Assembly: GCF_002835935.1 (NCBI RefSeq)
Contig: NZ_PJCF01000006.1
Location: 867,289 to 931,288 of the forward strand
Source of the DNA: Paraglaciecola sp. MB-3u-78
Lineage (GTDB): Bacteria; Pseudomonadota; Gammaproteobacteria; Enterobacterales; Alteromonadaceae
Direction of reading: 5' to 3'
DNA length: 64,000 bases
Below the pieces are notes generated by a model, which saw only the letters and a list, made by a program, of their open reading frames with translations, was not told the DNA's origin and did no database searches. Shown piece after piece: positions 54,249 to 63,913 of the stretch. Every line of letters begins with the position of its first letter. Positions within the stretch are counted from its first letter, which is position 1. The translations under genes were made by a program, and so were the position numbers.

Positions 54249-55130
54249 TTAAACCGTTGGAACTACTTTCTTTATATTTAGTTTATTTTTTTGTAGAAGG
54301 ATCAACGTGCCTAGGTGAGCTTCACTCATTCTGCCCATGATGAGACTCAAAGGCCTAGTGAAATCACAGAAAAAGCGAAAATTATCATTGTGACCTGAAA
54401 AGATATTTTCCTCGTTACGATATAGATTAATTGTTCCAAAATAAATACTAGGTTTAGGTAATTCATTTGGGTCGCACTTAAAGTGTCTAGTTGCTACTGG
54501 CATAGATACAATTGACCGACCCTTCTTGTCTCCATAAAAATAATCTTTTGCTAGTACTTGTATGTCCTCTGGATAATTTTTAGCGTTTTCAATCGAAAAG
54601 TGGGTGTCAGGAATGAACACATTTTCTCCCTTAACAATAGCAGTTGGTGCGCCGATCATGTTGTAGTTACTAAGTGTTTTGTCATTATCTTTCCAATAAA
54701 CAGGGAGCAAGGCGTCCTTTACATCTCTATCTTGGGTAAAATCATTGGGTTCAATTTCCGAAAAATCACCATCTTTTCCATTTAGCGCTTTAAATAACGA
54801 TTTATTTCTAGTTCCAATCTTAATGCTTAATCGCTGATCCACCGCAAGAAAATATGATGGTTTTGCATCAAATGGTACTTCAAATCGAACAGGTGGCTTT
54901 TGTTCTGGAAAAACCGCGTCAAGTGAAAGACCACCTACTTCCAAACTCAACATAAGGTTTGCTCTATACTCTATGTCAGAGCTTGGATCTGCAGGATTGA
55001 CGTTATCATATGTCCGAGCAAGACGACCGAAAGCAGTCAATACTGCCCTTAACGCTATCCGTTGTTTTGCTATACTCTGTTCAGCACGTACAATTTTAGA
55101 TTCTGCGTCATTGGTATCGTCATTGTGTAT
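54249..55130 (-). CDS. Unrecognised protein, 5' part removed by RAYT insertion
   Basis: The frame is open back to 55130, where the RAYT end begins, so the N-terminus is missing and the start at 55040 is not genuine. The visible ~293 residues begin with a helical segment (AESKIVRAEQSIAKQRIALRA). A globular domain follows with RFEVPFDAKPSYFLA and GRSIVSMPVATRH, reminiscent of sensor (GAF-like) folds but not assignable. It forms a unit with the 44-aa gene. Confidence 0.5.
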   Translation of the reverse strand: MHNDDTNDAESKIVRAEQSIAKQRIALRAVLTAFGRLARTYDNVNPADPSSDIEYRANLMLSLEVGGLSLDAVFPEQKPPVRFEVPFDAKPSYFLAVDQRLSIKIGTRNKSLFKALNGKDGDFSEIEPNDFTQDRDVKDALLPVYWKDNDKTLSNYNMIGAPTAIVKGENVFIPDTHFSIENAKNYPEDIQVLAKDYFYGDKKGRSIVSMPVATRHFKCDPNELPKPSIYFGTINLYRNEENIFSGHNDNFRFFCDFTRPLSLIMGRMSEAHLGTLILLQKNKLNIKKVVPTV

Positions 55131-56428
55131 GAACTTAACTAGACACCCAAAGTAATAAAGTACCCAATCATAACGTATTCAACAAGCAAAAATTGTTGGA
55201 TATCAGCTCACTATTTATGTTTTAAAGTGACAAGTTCGACTTATTTGGAATTAAAGTAGATGAATGCTGTGAAATGTGTCGCTCAATTCAAATTACAGAC
55301 AGCAGGAATTGACACATTTTGTGTTAGTGACTTTGACCATATATGGGGTTGTAATTCAAGCAGATTGAAGTAAAGCTCTGGCCTTTGCCATCCCTCGTAT
55401 ACGTTGATGGTTTGTATGATGTTTGAATTGTTGCAGCATATGTTCACTGCCCACGGCGGTGCTGAAGTGTTGTTCGAACTCGGTAGTGAGAGTCAACCAT
55501 TGCTCAGAGTCGAGGCCTAGGCACGCTAAAATGGGGCTATGATGTTGCTCTATATAACCTGCTTTATCCTCTCGAATACAGCGCCCTGTGCAATCCACTA
55601 GTTCACAATAGTCAATCAAGCTGTAAGCAATGCCTTTAGGCATGTCTTGTCTGTGATTGCCCACAAAACGCATCAGATTTTTAGGTTGTTCGCCTTTGAT
55701 GAGACAGTGTATACGTTGCTTGATACTGGTGTGTTTTGACGTTTCTGGTGTGGTCTCCATCTTGGCGCGAATAGGATTTAAGTCTACATAAGCCATACAC
55801 GCTAAAACCGCACTTTCATCTAACAATGCTTGAGATTTGAATCGTCCTTCCCAGAACCTGCCTGTGCATTTATCTTCTTTGTTAGCTTCACGGGCTATGT
55901 ATTCATTGAGGTTTCTCATTAGCCAACTGATGTCATATAAACGTTGACGGTAAATCGTCACTGTTTCATCTAGGCTGATACATTCACCTTTACTGAGCTT
56001 ATCCCCTCTTTGATACTTTTGACTTAATAACGTGCCTTGGTACATTTGGTGCCAGCGCTTTATCACTTCTTCCATTGACCAGTTATCTGCCAAGTCTTTG
56101 TCCACACACAGCACTACGTGGGTATGATTGCTCATCACTGCATAGGCACAAATACCAATAGAAAATACCGACGATAAAAATAACAAACGCTCCTCGACCC
56201 AACATCGGCGATGCTCATAACTCTGCCCCGTAAATTTATCTTCACCGCATAAAAAAGAACGACGAACACAGCGAGAAACGCAGTGGTAATAAGGGGTATT
56301 CATTAAACTTATTTGGTTTTTACGTGGCTGAGGCATGACAGACCATCCTTGGTTGTTTGAGTACCTTAAAGATTAGAACATAACCGCTGTTTTACTACTT
56401 TTTAAAAGTGGGTGTCTTATTTAGCTTT
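55131..56428 (-). mobile_element. RAYT (REP-associated tyrosine transposase) element
   Basis: It begins GAACTTAACTAGACACCC and ends AGTGGGTGTCTTATTTAGC, imperfect inverted ends that suit hairpin-recognising Y1 transposases. It holds one transposase gene. It lies between the truncated gene at 54249 and a duplicated copy of its own 5' part. Confidence 0.75.
55356..56336 (-). CDS. Y1-type REP-associated transposase
   Basis: The 326-residue protein has the HUH motif SNHTHVVL (about residue 69-76) and further family text (CTGRFWEGRF, YVDLNPIRA). It should nick and join at REP-like hairpins with a catalytic Tyr. The gene is complete. Confidence 0.88.
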   Translation of the reverse strand: MPQPRKNQISLMNTPYYHCVSRCVRRSFLCGEDKFTGQSYEHRRCWVEERLLFLSSVFSIGICAYAVMSNHTHVVLCVDKDLADNWSMEEVIKRWHQMYQGTLLSQKYQRGDKLSKGECISLDETVTIYRQRLYDISWLMRNLNEYIAREANKEDKCTGRFWEGRFKSQALLDESAVLACMAYVDLNPIRAKMETTPETSKHTSIKQRIHCLIKGEQPKNLMRFVGNHRQDMPKGIAYSLIDYCELVDCTGRCIREDKAGYIEQHHSPILACLGLDSEQWLTLTTEFEQHFSTAVGSEHMLQQFKHHTNHQRIRGMAKARALLQSA

Positions 56429-56922
56429 ATATAAACGTTGACGGTAAATCGTCACTGTTTCATCTAGGCTGATACATTCACCTTTACTGAGCTTATCCCC
56501 TCTTTGATACTTTTGACTTAATAACGTGCCTTGGTACATTTGGTGCCAGCGCTTTATCACTTCTTCCATTGACCAGTTATCTGCCAAGTCTTTGTCCACA
56601 CACAGCACTACGTGGGTATGATTGCTCATCACTGCATAGGCACAAATACCAATAGAAAATACCGACGATAAAAATAACAAACGCTCCTCGACCCAACATC
56701 GGCGATGCTCATAACTCTGCCCCGTAAATTTATCTTCACCGCATAAAAAAGAACGACGAACACAGCGAGAAACGCAGTGGTAATAAGGGGTATTCATTAA
56801 ACTTATTTGGTTTTTACGTGGCTGAGGCATGACAGACCATCCTTGGTTGTTTGAGTACCTTAAAGATTAGAACATAACCGCTGTTTTACTACTTTTTAAA
56901 AGTGGGTGTCTTATTTAGCTTT
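55937..56922 (-). repeat. 494-bp tandem duplication of the RAYT 5' part
   Basis: 55937-56428 and 56431-56922 are, by eye, identical, offset exactly 494. The duplication joins mid-gene sequence to the outer end of the element, so only the promoter and first ~134 codons are repeated. Confidence 0.9.
56417..56830 (-). pseudogene. Truncated second copy of the RAYT transposase
   Basis: The first 134 residues are the same as the intact gene, including the HUH motif, then three junction codons and a stop. It lacks the rest, including the C-terminal part. Confidence 0.88.
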
Positions 56923-56954
56923 TATTTTAAAATAGGTATATGGTTACTTTTTTT

Positions 56955-57000
56955 TAGTTTGTTCGGGCGCATCAAAAACCGCCTTGTTAATCGATGTGCA
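56955..57000 (-). repeat. Possible attC 5' remnant
   Basis: On minus CGATTAACAAGGCGG occurs soon after the GGDEF gene stop, resembling the R'' start of an attC. The rest is replaced by the RAYT unit. Tentative. Confidence 0.3.
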
Positions 57001-57011
57001 AGTCACAATAT

Positions 57012-58982
57012 TTATAAATCATCAAAAAACACCACATTATTACGGCCTCTTTTCTTTGCCTCATACATTGCTTTGTCAGCACATTCCATCAAGGTAATTT
57101 GGTTTTTTGCATGCTGAGGATAAATGGCTACGCCAATACTTAAAGAAATATACAGGATTTCATTATTGGTCATCACAAAAGGTTCTTCTATCGTTTTGCG
57201 TATTTTAGTGGCCACATCCTTTGCGTTGTCATAAATGTCAGGGAGTACAACGACAAACTCATCTCCGCCTAGCCGTCCAACTGTGTCGGTACCGCGCAAA
57301 CAATATTGGATACGTTTGGAGACTTCTTTTAATAACCAATCACCCACTTGATGTCCGTGAACATCATTGACTTTTTTAAATCCATCTAAATCAATAAAAA
57401 GAATGGCAAGATTATTTTTATTACGATCAGTAAAGGCTATAGCTTGCTTTAATCTATCGTCGAGCAAACGACGATTTGGCAGTTGTGTTAACGGATCAAA
57501 CGAGGCCTCCTTATCAAGGCGTATTTCCGTGTTTTTTTGCTCAGTAATATCATAATTGACCCCAACTATCCGGATCGCCTTGTCTGCTTTGTCATATGTG
57601 GTTTTTGATACCGCTTTAATAAAATGAACCGAATTATCCGGCCAAACCACACGAAATTCAGGACAATATTCACGCTCATGTCTAAGAGCCGCCTGTATTT
57701 CTCCGTCAATATGCGACCGGTCATCTATATGTACTCTGTCAAGCCACGCCTCGTATAAATCTGCAAAATCTGCCTTTTCTAAACCATATAATTGATACAT
57801 GACCGAGTCCCAATTCAAAATGTTTTTTTCAACATCCCAATCCCAAATCCCTACAATTCCTGCTGAAGCCCCTGCTTTTAGTCGATCAACTAATATTTCT
57901 AATTCCATTTTCGCTAGGTGCGCTTTTCTACTGTTGCTGGTAATGTTTAGCATCACAAACAGTAAAAGTAGCGCTACAACTATACCGGTCAAGCCGACTA
58001 AGTTAGGTAACATATTTTCAATATTAGTTTCAAAAACGGAGGTGCTTTCAAAGTGTATGGTCCAGGATCGGCCTGGAAATTCAATCGTTTTAACGATAGA
58101 AAAAGCAGATTTAAAATCTTTTATATCTGCACCAGATGAATTGTCTTTAATTATTTTAGGCGTGTAAAGCAGATCATCTGCATCCTCTGAATCTCCATCA
58201 TAAATTGAAAAAATGATGCGTCTATTTTCATTATTTAAGAAAATACCATTAATCAGATTATTAATACGAAATGGACTATAAACATATCCGATAAGTTCTT
58301 TTTGACGCTGAGAAATATTTTCAATAGAGGCACCATTGCGATATACAGGCAGATACATAAGAAATCCATTCTGCAAATCATTGCCATTTTCCTGAACCAG
58401 TTTAACCTTGGCGGAAAATGCTATATCACCATTATCGCGGGCAATATCCATAGCGTTATGGCGAGTCTTTTCTGAGTACATATCATAGCCAAAGGCACGC
58501 TGATTTCTAGCTGTGAATGGCTCAAGATAGACAATACTAGTGTATTGATCCCGTAATCCTGCGGGAAAGACAGTAAATTCATTGAAACCTTCCAGCCGTA
58601 CCGAATTGACAAATGTCTCTTTTTCTTCTGGTTTCAAAATAACGGCATAACCAATCCCTTGCATGCCAGGCCAATATTTATCGACTTGTAAATTAATGAT
58701 ATAATTATGAAATTCAAGGCGACTAACGCGACCACTCGATTTAAATAGCCCTACACCGCCACGTAATACTTGCTCATATCCCTGCATATGCTGTTCGATG
58801 GAGATAAGGGTTTGGGCAACCTCAAATTTAAAAAGATCTTGGGTATGGCGTTGGTTAACTTTAGTAATGATCGTCCAGGCAACAAAGGTAATACAAAGAC
58901 TTAATGAAAATATAAACCAACAGGAAAAAGTACTTTGCATAAACTTAAAATAACTTTTTTTCACTTTACGTTGCATCTGCAT
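57012..58982 (-). CDS. CHASE-PAS-GGDEF diguanylate cyclase
   Basis: The 656-residue protein has two membrane helices (about 17-38 and 322-345) around a periplasmic CHASE domain (GVGLFKSSGRVSRLEFHNYI). A PAS fold follows (GIWDWDVEKNILNWD), then a GGDEF domain with intact GRLGGDEFVVV. It should make c-di-GMP in response to an external signal. An attC lies ~260 bases upstream of its start and a possible one follows, so it may be a large cassette gene. Confidence 0.88.
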   Translation of the reverse strand: MQMQRKVKKSYFKFMQSTFSCWFIFSLSLCITFVAWTIITKVNQRHTQDLFKFEVAQTLISIEQHMQGYEQVLRGGVGLFKSSGRVSRLEFHNYIINLQVDKYWPGMQGIGYAVILKPEEKETFVNSVRLEGFNEFTVFPAGLRDQYTSIVYLEPFTARNQRAFGYDMYSEKTRHNAMDIARDNGDIAFSAKVKLVQENGNDLQNGFLMYLPVYRNGASIENISQRQKELIGYVYSPFRINNLINGIFLNNENRRIIFSIYDGDSEDADDLLYTPKIIKDNSSGADIKDFKSAFSIVKTIEFPGRSWTIHFESTSVFETNIENMLPNLVGLTGIVVALLLLFVMLNITSNSRKAHLAKMELEILVDRLKAGASAGIVGIWDWDVEKNILNWDSVMYQLYGLEKADFADLYEAWLDRVHIDDRSHIDGEIQAALRHEREYCPEFRVVWPDNSVHFIKAVSKTTYDKADKAIRIVGVNYDITEQKNTEIRLDKEASFDPLTQLPNRRLLDDRLKQAIAFTDRNKNNLAILFIDLDGFKKVNDVHGHQVGDWLLKEVSKRIQYCLRGTDTVGRLGGDEFVVVLPDIYDNAKDVATKIRKTIEEPFVMTNNEILYISLSIGVAIYPQHAKNQITLMECADKAMYEAKKRGRNNVVFFDDL

Positions 58983-59241
58983 TAATTTCTCTGTAGATAA
59001 ATTACTCGATATTAAAGGTCCCTCTAAATTTCGTTTTCAATATGTATTATGACATCTTTTATACTTGGAAAACTATGAATAAAATTCGCATGCACTGCGT
59101 AAATATTAATTCAACTCTGTGACTGACGCTTGGATAAATATCAAAGATTGGCCCGGGTTGTCCACAATCCAGCAAAGTTAAGTCTCCATAAATCACCGAG
59201 AGAACCATGTTAATGACTCTTTTACTCACCCTAGACGGTGT

Positions 59242-59325
59242 GCATAACGTTTGCCTAAATTCTGACCTTATTGTGGCTGGCGAAGCCCCGCGGTCTTAGC
59301 GCGCAGCAATAAGCGGCAAATACAA
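59242..59325 (-). repeat. attC site upstream of the GGDEF gene
   Basis: On minus the site ends AAACGTTATGCAC. Arms TTTGCCTAAATTCTGACC-TTATTG and CAATAAGCGGCAAA pair around GGCTGGCGAAGCC. The R'' is less clear. Confidence 0.6.
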
Positions 59326-59454
59326 AGTGAAACGCAATAAACAATTTTAGGGAATAAATTAAACAGCTTCAACTGTGAGCTCGCGGCAGCATAGCGCAAC
59401 TTCGTAAATTTGATCTGGTTTAATGTTTGCAACTTATTCATTGAAGATGAAAAT

Positions 59455-59829
59455 ATGGCAATCGCTAAAAAAACAAATCAGATCGTTGAAGCATTTGAGC
59501 TGTGGCGAAAAAACCGGCTTAGTCGGCGTTCTGCAACCCCACAAGCACTGCGCCAACAAGCAGTTGATCTACTCGAACACTGCTCGTCCAGTAAAGTCAA
59601 CGCGATGCTGCGGATCAGTGGCACACAATTGAAACAATGGCGTGAAGCCGTTGAACCAAGCCCAACATCCTCTGACTTTATTCGCTCACCTGGGCAAGGC
59701 GCGAGGGAGCCTGTTGCTAACGATCATCTCAGTGTCGAGCTTCGGTTGTGTAATGGTGCAGCATTAACGCTTTCAGGGGATATTTCCCAAGCCCTACTCG
59801 TGGCCATGATCCAGGAAGTTAGATCGTGA
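59455..59829 (+). CDS. tnpA: IS66 accessory protein TnpA
   Basis: The 124-residue protein starts MAIAKKTNQIVEAFELW. The text RISGTQLKQWREAV is helix-turn-helix-like. The upstream ORF extension to 59410 lacks a start signal. It overlaps tnpB by 4 bases. Confidence 0.75.
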   Translation: MAIAKKTNQIVEAFELWRKNRLSRRSATPQALRQQAVDLLEHCSSSKVNAMLRISGTQLKQWREAVEPSPTSSDFIRSPGQGAREPVANDHLSVELRLCNGAALTLSGDISQALLVAMIQEVRS

Positions 59830-60023
59830 TCCATTTAACGGCCCAAACGCCGATCCTGATCGCCACTGAGCCTGCTGATTTTCGCATGGGGATTGATGGT
59901 TTAGCGGCGCTTTGCCGTAGCAGGCTGACGCACGAGCCTCGTGGCGGGATCTTATTTGTGTTTATTAATCGCAATAAAACCATGATCCACACACAACAAA
60001 CGGCTAAGCGAAACAGTGAGTAA
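59826..60023 (+). pseudogene. tnpB: IS66 TnpB, C-terminal half missing
   Basis: The 65 codons contain FRMGIDGLAALCR and GGILFVFINRNKTMI, the usual N-terminal part. The family has about 115 residues; here the text jumps to HTQQTAKRNSE and stops, consistent with an internal deletion that fused it to the tnpC start. Confidence 0.75.
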
Positions 60024-61617
60024 ACCTTTTACAGATATTGATGGTCAGGCGCTGGAAGCGCTGATAGCCCGCGTGACTGAGGCCAAGGAAAACACCCTGG
60101 CGTTAAGTGAGCAAGACAGCCAGTTGTTATTGGATGCGTTGCTGACGTTGGCGAGTATGCAGGACCGTTTAACGCATCATAACGTTACTATTCATAAGTT
60201 ACGAAAATTGCTGGGAATAGAGAAATCATCTGAGAAACAATCGGATGTCACGCCAAAAAAGCAAAAGCCCGCCAAGCCTCAAAAGCCTGGTAACAAGCGC
60301 CAGACCAGCGCCTCTTCAGATAAGGGATTTACGCCGGTCAAACCCACCGTGGTTATTCACCCGTTAACCACCATCAGTAAAGGGGATAATTGCCCAGAAT
60401 GCCTCACCGGTAAGGTATATAAAACCGAGCCAGGCAGTTTCTTGCGGATCACCGGCCACAGTCCGTTTACGCCCGAGCAGCATGTGATGGAGCGAGTTCG
60501 CTGCAATACATGTGGGGCTTATTTCACGGCGGAGCTGCCACCGGACGTACTGCAAGAGGGCCCGGGGACCCGAAAATACGGTTATTCCGCGTGCGCCTTG
60601 ATGGCGATCTACAAGTACTTCGCGGGGTTACCTTTTTACCGCCAGAGCAGTATTCAAAAGCTGTTGGGCGTGAAGATCAGCGCATCAACGGTGTTTGACC
60701 AGATTGAGCTGGTGTGCAATGCCATTTATCCGGTCTTTCACCACCTTTTAAATCTGTCTGCGGATGCCGTGCATTACGCCATTGATGACACCACACACCG
60801 AATTCTGGATGCTAAGCCCATTGAGAAAAAAATACGTAACAGTGATAAAACGCAGCTACGCAGTGGTGTGTATACCTCGGGTGTTATCGCTACCACGAAG
60901 AACAATCAACACATCGTGTTATTCGAAACCAATATCGGCCATGCCGGTGAATTTATTGACAGCATCTTACAAAACCGCAGTCAATCCAGTGCACAGCCCA
61001 TTATTATGAGTGACGCACTTGCCAGCAACCGCCCGACGGTGAGGGAAACCATGGGATCGTTATGTAACAGCCATGCAAGGCGGCAGTTTGTTGATGTGAT
61101 CAACCATTTCCCGGAAGAAGTTGAACATATTTTAACGCGCTATGGCGAGATCTGGTCACACGAACATCACGTAGAAGAGCAACAACTGAGCGTAGCCAAA
61201 CGGCTTGAATATCACCAAACGCATTCGTTGCCCGTCATGGCAGAAATCAAATTGTGGGGTGAAACCCATTTGGCAAACGAAACAATAGAAGAAAACAGTG
61301 GCTTAGGCAAAGCGATAAAATACTTTATCAAACACTATGCAGGACTCAGCCTGTTTTGCAGCGTGCCCGGCGCGAAAATCGACAATAACGGCATCGAAGC
61401 GATGCTGAAAATTGTGGTGAGAGACAGAAAGAACGCGATGTTCCACAAAACATTACTGGGCGCGACAATCGGAGATGTCATCACCTCGATGATAGCAACC
61501 GGTATGGAAGCGGGCGTCAACGTTATGGATTACTTTACGCTACTGCAACGAGAGCAAGCACAAGCTAAAGCTCATCCAGAAAAATACCTACCCTGGAATT
61601 ATCAGGAAAATAGTTAA
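60016..61617 (+). CDS. tnpC: IS66 TnpC transposase
   Basis: The 533-residue protein starts at a GTG overlapping tnpB by 8 bases. It has an N-terminal helical and Lys-rich region, zinc-binding CPECL...CNTC, and a DDE core (YAIDDTTHRI, IMSDALASN, later NNGIEAMLK). It ends PEKYLPWNYQENS. Full length. Confidence 0.88.
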   Translation: MSKPFTDIDGQALEALIARVTEAKENTLALSEQDSQLLLDALLTLASMQDRLTHHNVTIHKLRKLLGIEKSSEKQSDVTPKKQKPAKPQKPGNKRQTSASSDKGFTPVKPTVVIHPLTTISKGDNCPECLTGKVYKTEPGSFLRITGHSPFTPEQHVMERVRCNTCGAYFTAELPPDVLQEGPGTRKYGYSACALMAIYKYFAGLPFYRQSSIQKLLGVKISASTVFDQIELVCNAIYPVFHHLLNLSADAVHYAIDDTTHRILDAKPIEKKIRNSDKTQLRSGVYTSGVIATTKNNQHIVLFETNIGHAGEFIDSILQNRSQSSAQPIIMSDALASNRPTVRETMGSLCNSHARRQFVDVINHFPEEVEHILTRYGEIWSHEHHVEEQQLSVAKRLEYHQTHSLPVMAEIKLWGETHLANETIEENSGLGKAIKYFIKHYAGLSLFCSVPGAKIDNNGIEAMLKIVVRDRKNAMFHKTLLGATIGDVITSMIATGMEAGVNVMDYFTLLQREQAQAKAHPEKYLPWNYQENS

Positions 61618-61652
61618 GCACGATTTCAATAAACATCGGCTGACGTAGGCTT

Positions 61653-62762
61653 TTGCCTAGGTCAAGCTATGCTCCCGTAAGCTCACATCAAACTGACTTA
61701 TTGAACGTCTATGGTCAGCGTATGCAGACTGTGCATCACCGCACCATTGAGCATATTCTGACGTGTCATACGCCAGCTTGCGGTGAAATCGCTAGTCAGT
61801 GCGAGGACTGTCTGTACGATACCGTACAACATCTGTCTTGTGGCAACCGTTTTTGTCCGTCCTGTGGGCATTTAGCCAACGGTGATTGGCTCACCAGACA
61901 ACAACAAAAGTTATTGCCCGTCGATTACTACATGGTGACCTTCACTGTTCCTAGGCAGTTAAGACCGTTTGTATGGCATCATCAAACGTGGGCTTACAAC
62001 ATGCTATTTGACTGCGCCGTCGCCACCTTACAATCCTTCTTCAAACGGGATAAAAAACTACTGGGCAGTGCTGGACTCACCGTCGTATTACACACTCATG
62101 CCCGTAATTTGGACTTTCATCCTCATGTACATCTAATTGTACCGGCGGGCAGCTTCAACAAACGCCGAGGCCTGTGGCGACACAAAAAAGGACTCTACCT
62201 GTTTAAAGCCGACAATATGGTCAGGGTGTTTCGGGGTAAATTCGTGCAGGCCATGGCACAAGCAGGTTATCGATTACCGCCCAACACACCCAAAAAATGG
62301 AATGCTGATTGTAAGCATGTCGGTAAAGGTGACAAGGCCTTAACCTATCTGGCTCGCTATCTGTATCGCGGTGTTATCAAAGAAGACAATATCCTGTCTT
62401 GCCATAACGGTATGGTCACCTTTAGATACAAAAACAGCACCACCAAACAATACCAAACCCTCACCGAGCCTGTGGTCGAATTCCTGTGGCGGGTCATACA
62501 ACATGTGTTACCCAAAGGCTTTCGCCGGGCACGTGATTACGGCTTTTTACACGGCAACGCTAAACGCACCTTGCAACGTATTCAGCTGATGCTCAAGGTC
62601 AGGTTATCGCCACCGCCCATCCGGAAGCTAACCCAAAAGTGTTGCCCGCATTGCCAAGGTAAACTGCACATTATCTGGATCAAGCGCGCTCGAAGTCGCA
62701 CACAAATACGGCCATCGTCGCTCACATTAAAGCGAACTAACACAGCAATGGATTGCGCCTAG
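61653..62762 (+). CDS. IS91-family Y2 transposase
   Basis: The 369-residue protein has an N-terminal zinc finger (CEDCL...CGNRFCPSCG, about residues 49-73), the HUH motif FHPHVHLIV (about residue 152) and a Tyr-containing TYLARYLYRG. It moves by rolling-circle transposition. A TTG start is the only choice. The paired tyrosine recombinase is represented only by the fragment at 52 kb. Confidence 0.85.
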   Translation: MPRSSYAPVSSHQTDLLNVYGQRMQTVHHRTIEHILTCHTPACGEIASQCEDCLYDTVQHLSCGNRFCPSCGHLANGDWLTRQQQKLLPVDYYMVTFTVPRQLRPFVWHHQTWAYNMLFDCAVATLQSFFKRDKKLLGSAGLTVVLHTHARNLDFHPHVHLIVPAGSFNKRRGLWRHKKGLYLFKADNMVRVFRGKFVQAMAQAGYRLPPNTPKKWNADCKHVGKGDKALTYLARYLYRGVIKEDNILSCHNGMVTFRYKNSTTKQYQTLTEPVVEFLWRVIQHVLPKGFRRARDYGFLHGNAKRTLQRIQLMLKVRLSPPPIRKLTQKCCPHCQGKLHIIWIKRARSRTQIRPSSLTLKRTNTAMDCA

Positions 62763-62936
62763 GCACAGGATGCGCCCACGCCAACAACGCTAAAAAAACC
62801 CAAGGGGGGTGACAAGAGAAAAAGAACTAAAAAGGTAAGTAAAACAGACAGCTAAAGTAGTAATAATGGCGGTCTTAGCCAAACTCGTCTATAAAAAAGA
62901 GATGTTACAACAATAAATCGTTACTCCTCAGCCGTC

Positions 62937-63035
62937 CTTCGATATATCTACTATAAAAGCAGACACCTTCAACACCGGGCTTGTCCAACAACAGGATTAA
63001 GTCGCGGAAAAAGCACGCGACCTATCCTTATTTAT
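62937..63035 (+). repeat. 97-bp repeat, probable IS91-type end (copy 2)
   Basis: It is shared with 40157-40253. A hairpin GTCGCG / CGCGAC is followed by CTATCCTTATTTA at the end. It lies ~175 bases after the IS91-type transposase and abuts the R'' box (CCTAA on minus) of the TIR cassette. Confidence 0.6.
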
Positions 63036-63052
63036 TAGGTTTTTTGGGGTGG

Positions 63053-63874
63053 TTAGTAGAAATCTTTGATTGCATAACCGCATGCCTTTAATTCTTTAGC
63101 TACCTCAGTCTTCCATGCCCCAAGCGGGTCTAAAGACACATACACTACCCCGCTAATATCGTTTGGAGTTTCTATATTGTCTTTTACCAGAGAGCATACA
63201 TTTTCCCTTCCGAGCTTTGCCATGAGATAACCGTGCTCGAACACCACATTTTGGCGTGCTCGGTTTCTTGGGGGCATATTAGACTCGTGAGCACCACGCC
63301 CGTGATCACAGGCCGTGTACAGGACAAGTGCAAAATCAGCATCATTTGAATAGTGCTCTATTTTCTCAATTATGGTCATGCCTGCGCTGGCTTGCTCATG
63401 CAAGATAATTGTTTCTAAACCAAGCTTTTCAATAAATCGGCCTACCTCTTGCTTTGCCTCGTTGTCGCGACCATGAACGATAAATACCTTACGCTTGTTT
63501 CTTGCAACCACAGTAGGTGGGGGAGTTGAAGCGGAATCTGGCATCATAGCTTGTACTACAGCGTGCGTCGGCACATTATCCGACCCTCCAAACTCTAATG
63601 CGTCTAACACAGGCGTAAACTGCTCTGATAAGTAAGCCCTTCTTTCTGCATAGCTGCTATACATGGGTTTTATATAACCCCAAAATGAATCGAGGTTTCT
63701 ATGTTGGCGCAACCAATTCGGAAGTAGCATAGCTATACCAGTATTACTCAATAGCTCGTGGCGTAACTCTTGGTACTCACCGTCATCAGCGGATAGGCCT
63801 GTAGCTCTAGCTGTTAGTAGATTCGCAAGGTAACTTACTTTGTCGAAGTTATTTTCTAGAAATTCAGTGCTCAA
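63053..63874 (-). CDS. TIR-like nucleotide-binding protein (CAP12 type)
   Basis: The 273-residue protein has an N-terminal helical domain (about residues 1-125) and a C-terminal TIR-like domain (PF10137 type). The domain shows KVFIVHGRDNEAK, the likely catalytic Glu in AGMTIIEKIE, and NVVFEHGYLMAKLGR. Relatives act as NAD+-degrading effectors in phage defence; here the role is inferred. It starts at TTG (63874) and is the body of a cassette just after a clear attC. Confidence 0.85.
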   Translation of the reverse strand: MSTEFLENNFDKVSYLANLLTARATGLSADDGEYQELRHELLSNTGIAMLLPNWLRQHRNLDSFWGYIKPMYSSYAERRAYLSEQFTPVLDALEFGGSDNVPTHAVVQAMMPDSASTPPPTVVARNKRKVFIVHGRDNEAKQEVGRFIEKLGLETIILHEQASAGMTIIEKIEHYSNDADFALVLYTACDHGRGAHESNMPPRNRARQNVVFEHGYLMAKLGRENVCSLVKDNIETPNDISGVVYVSLDPLGAWKTEVAKELKACGYAIKDFY

Positions 63875-63913
63875 ACTATACTTCCTTACTAGTACGCCGG
63901 TTGTGTTTTTATA

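Larger units (their letters stand above)
59330..61620 (+). mobile_element. IS66-family element with shortened tnpB
   Basis: tnpA, tnpB and tnpC lie in order with overlaps. Ends are not precisely defined. tnpB is about half its normal length, so the element is probably immobile on its own. Confidence 0.7.
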
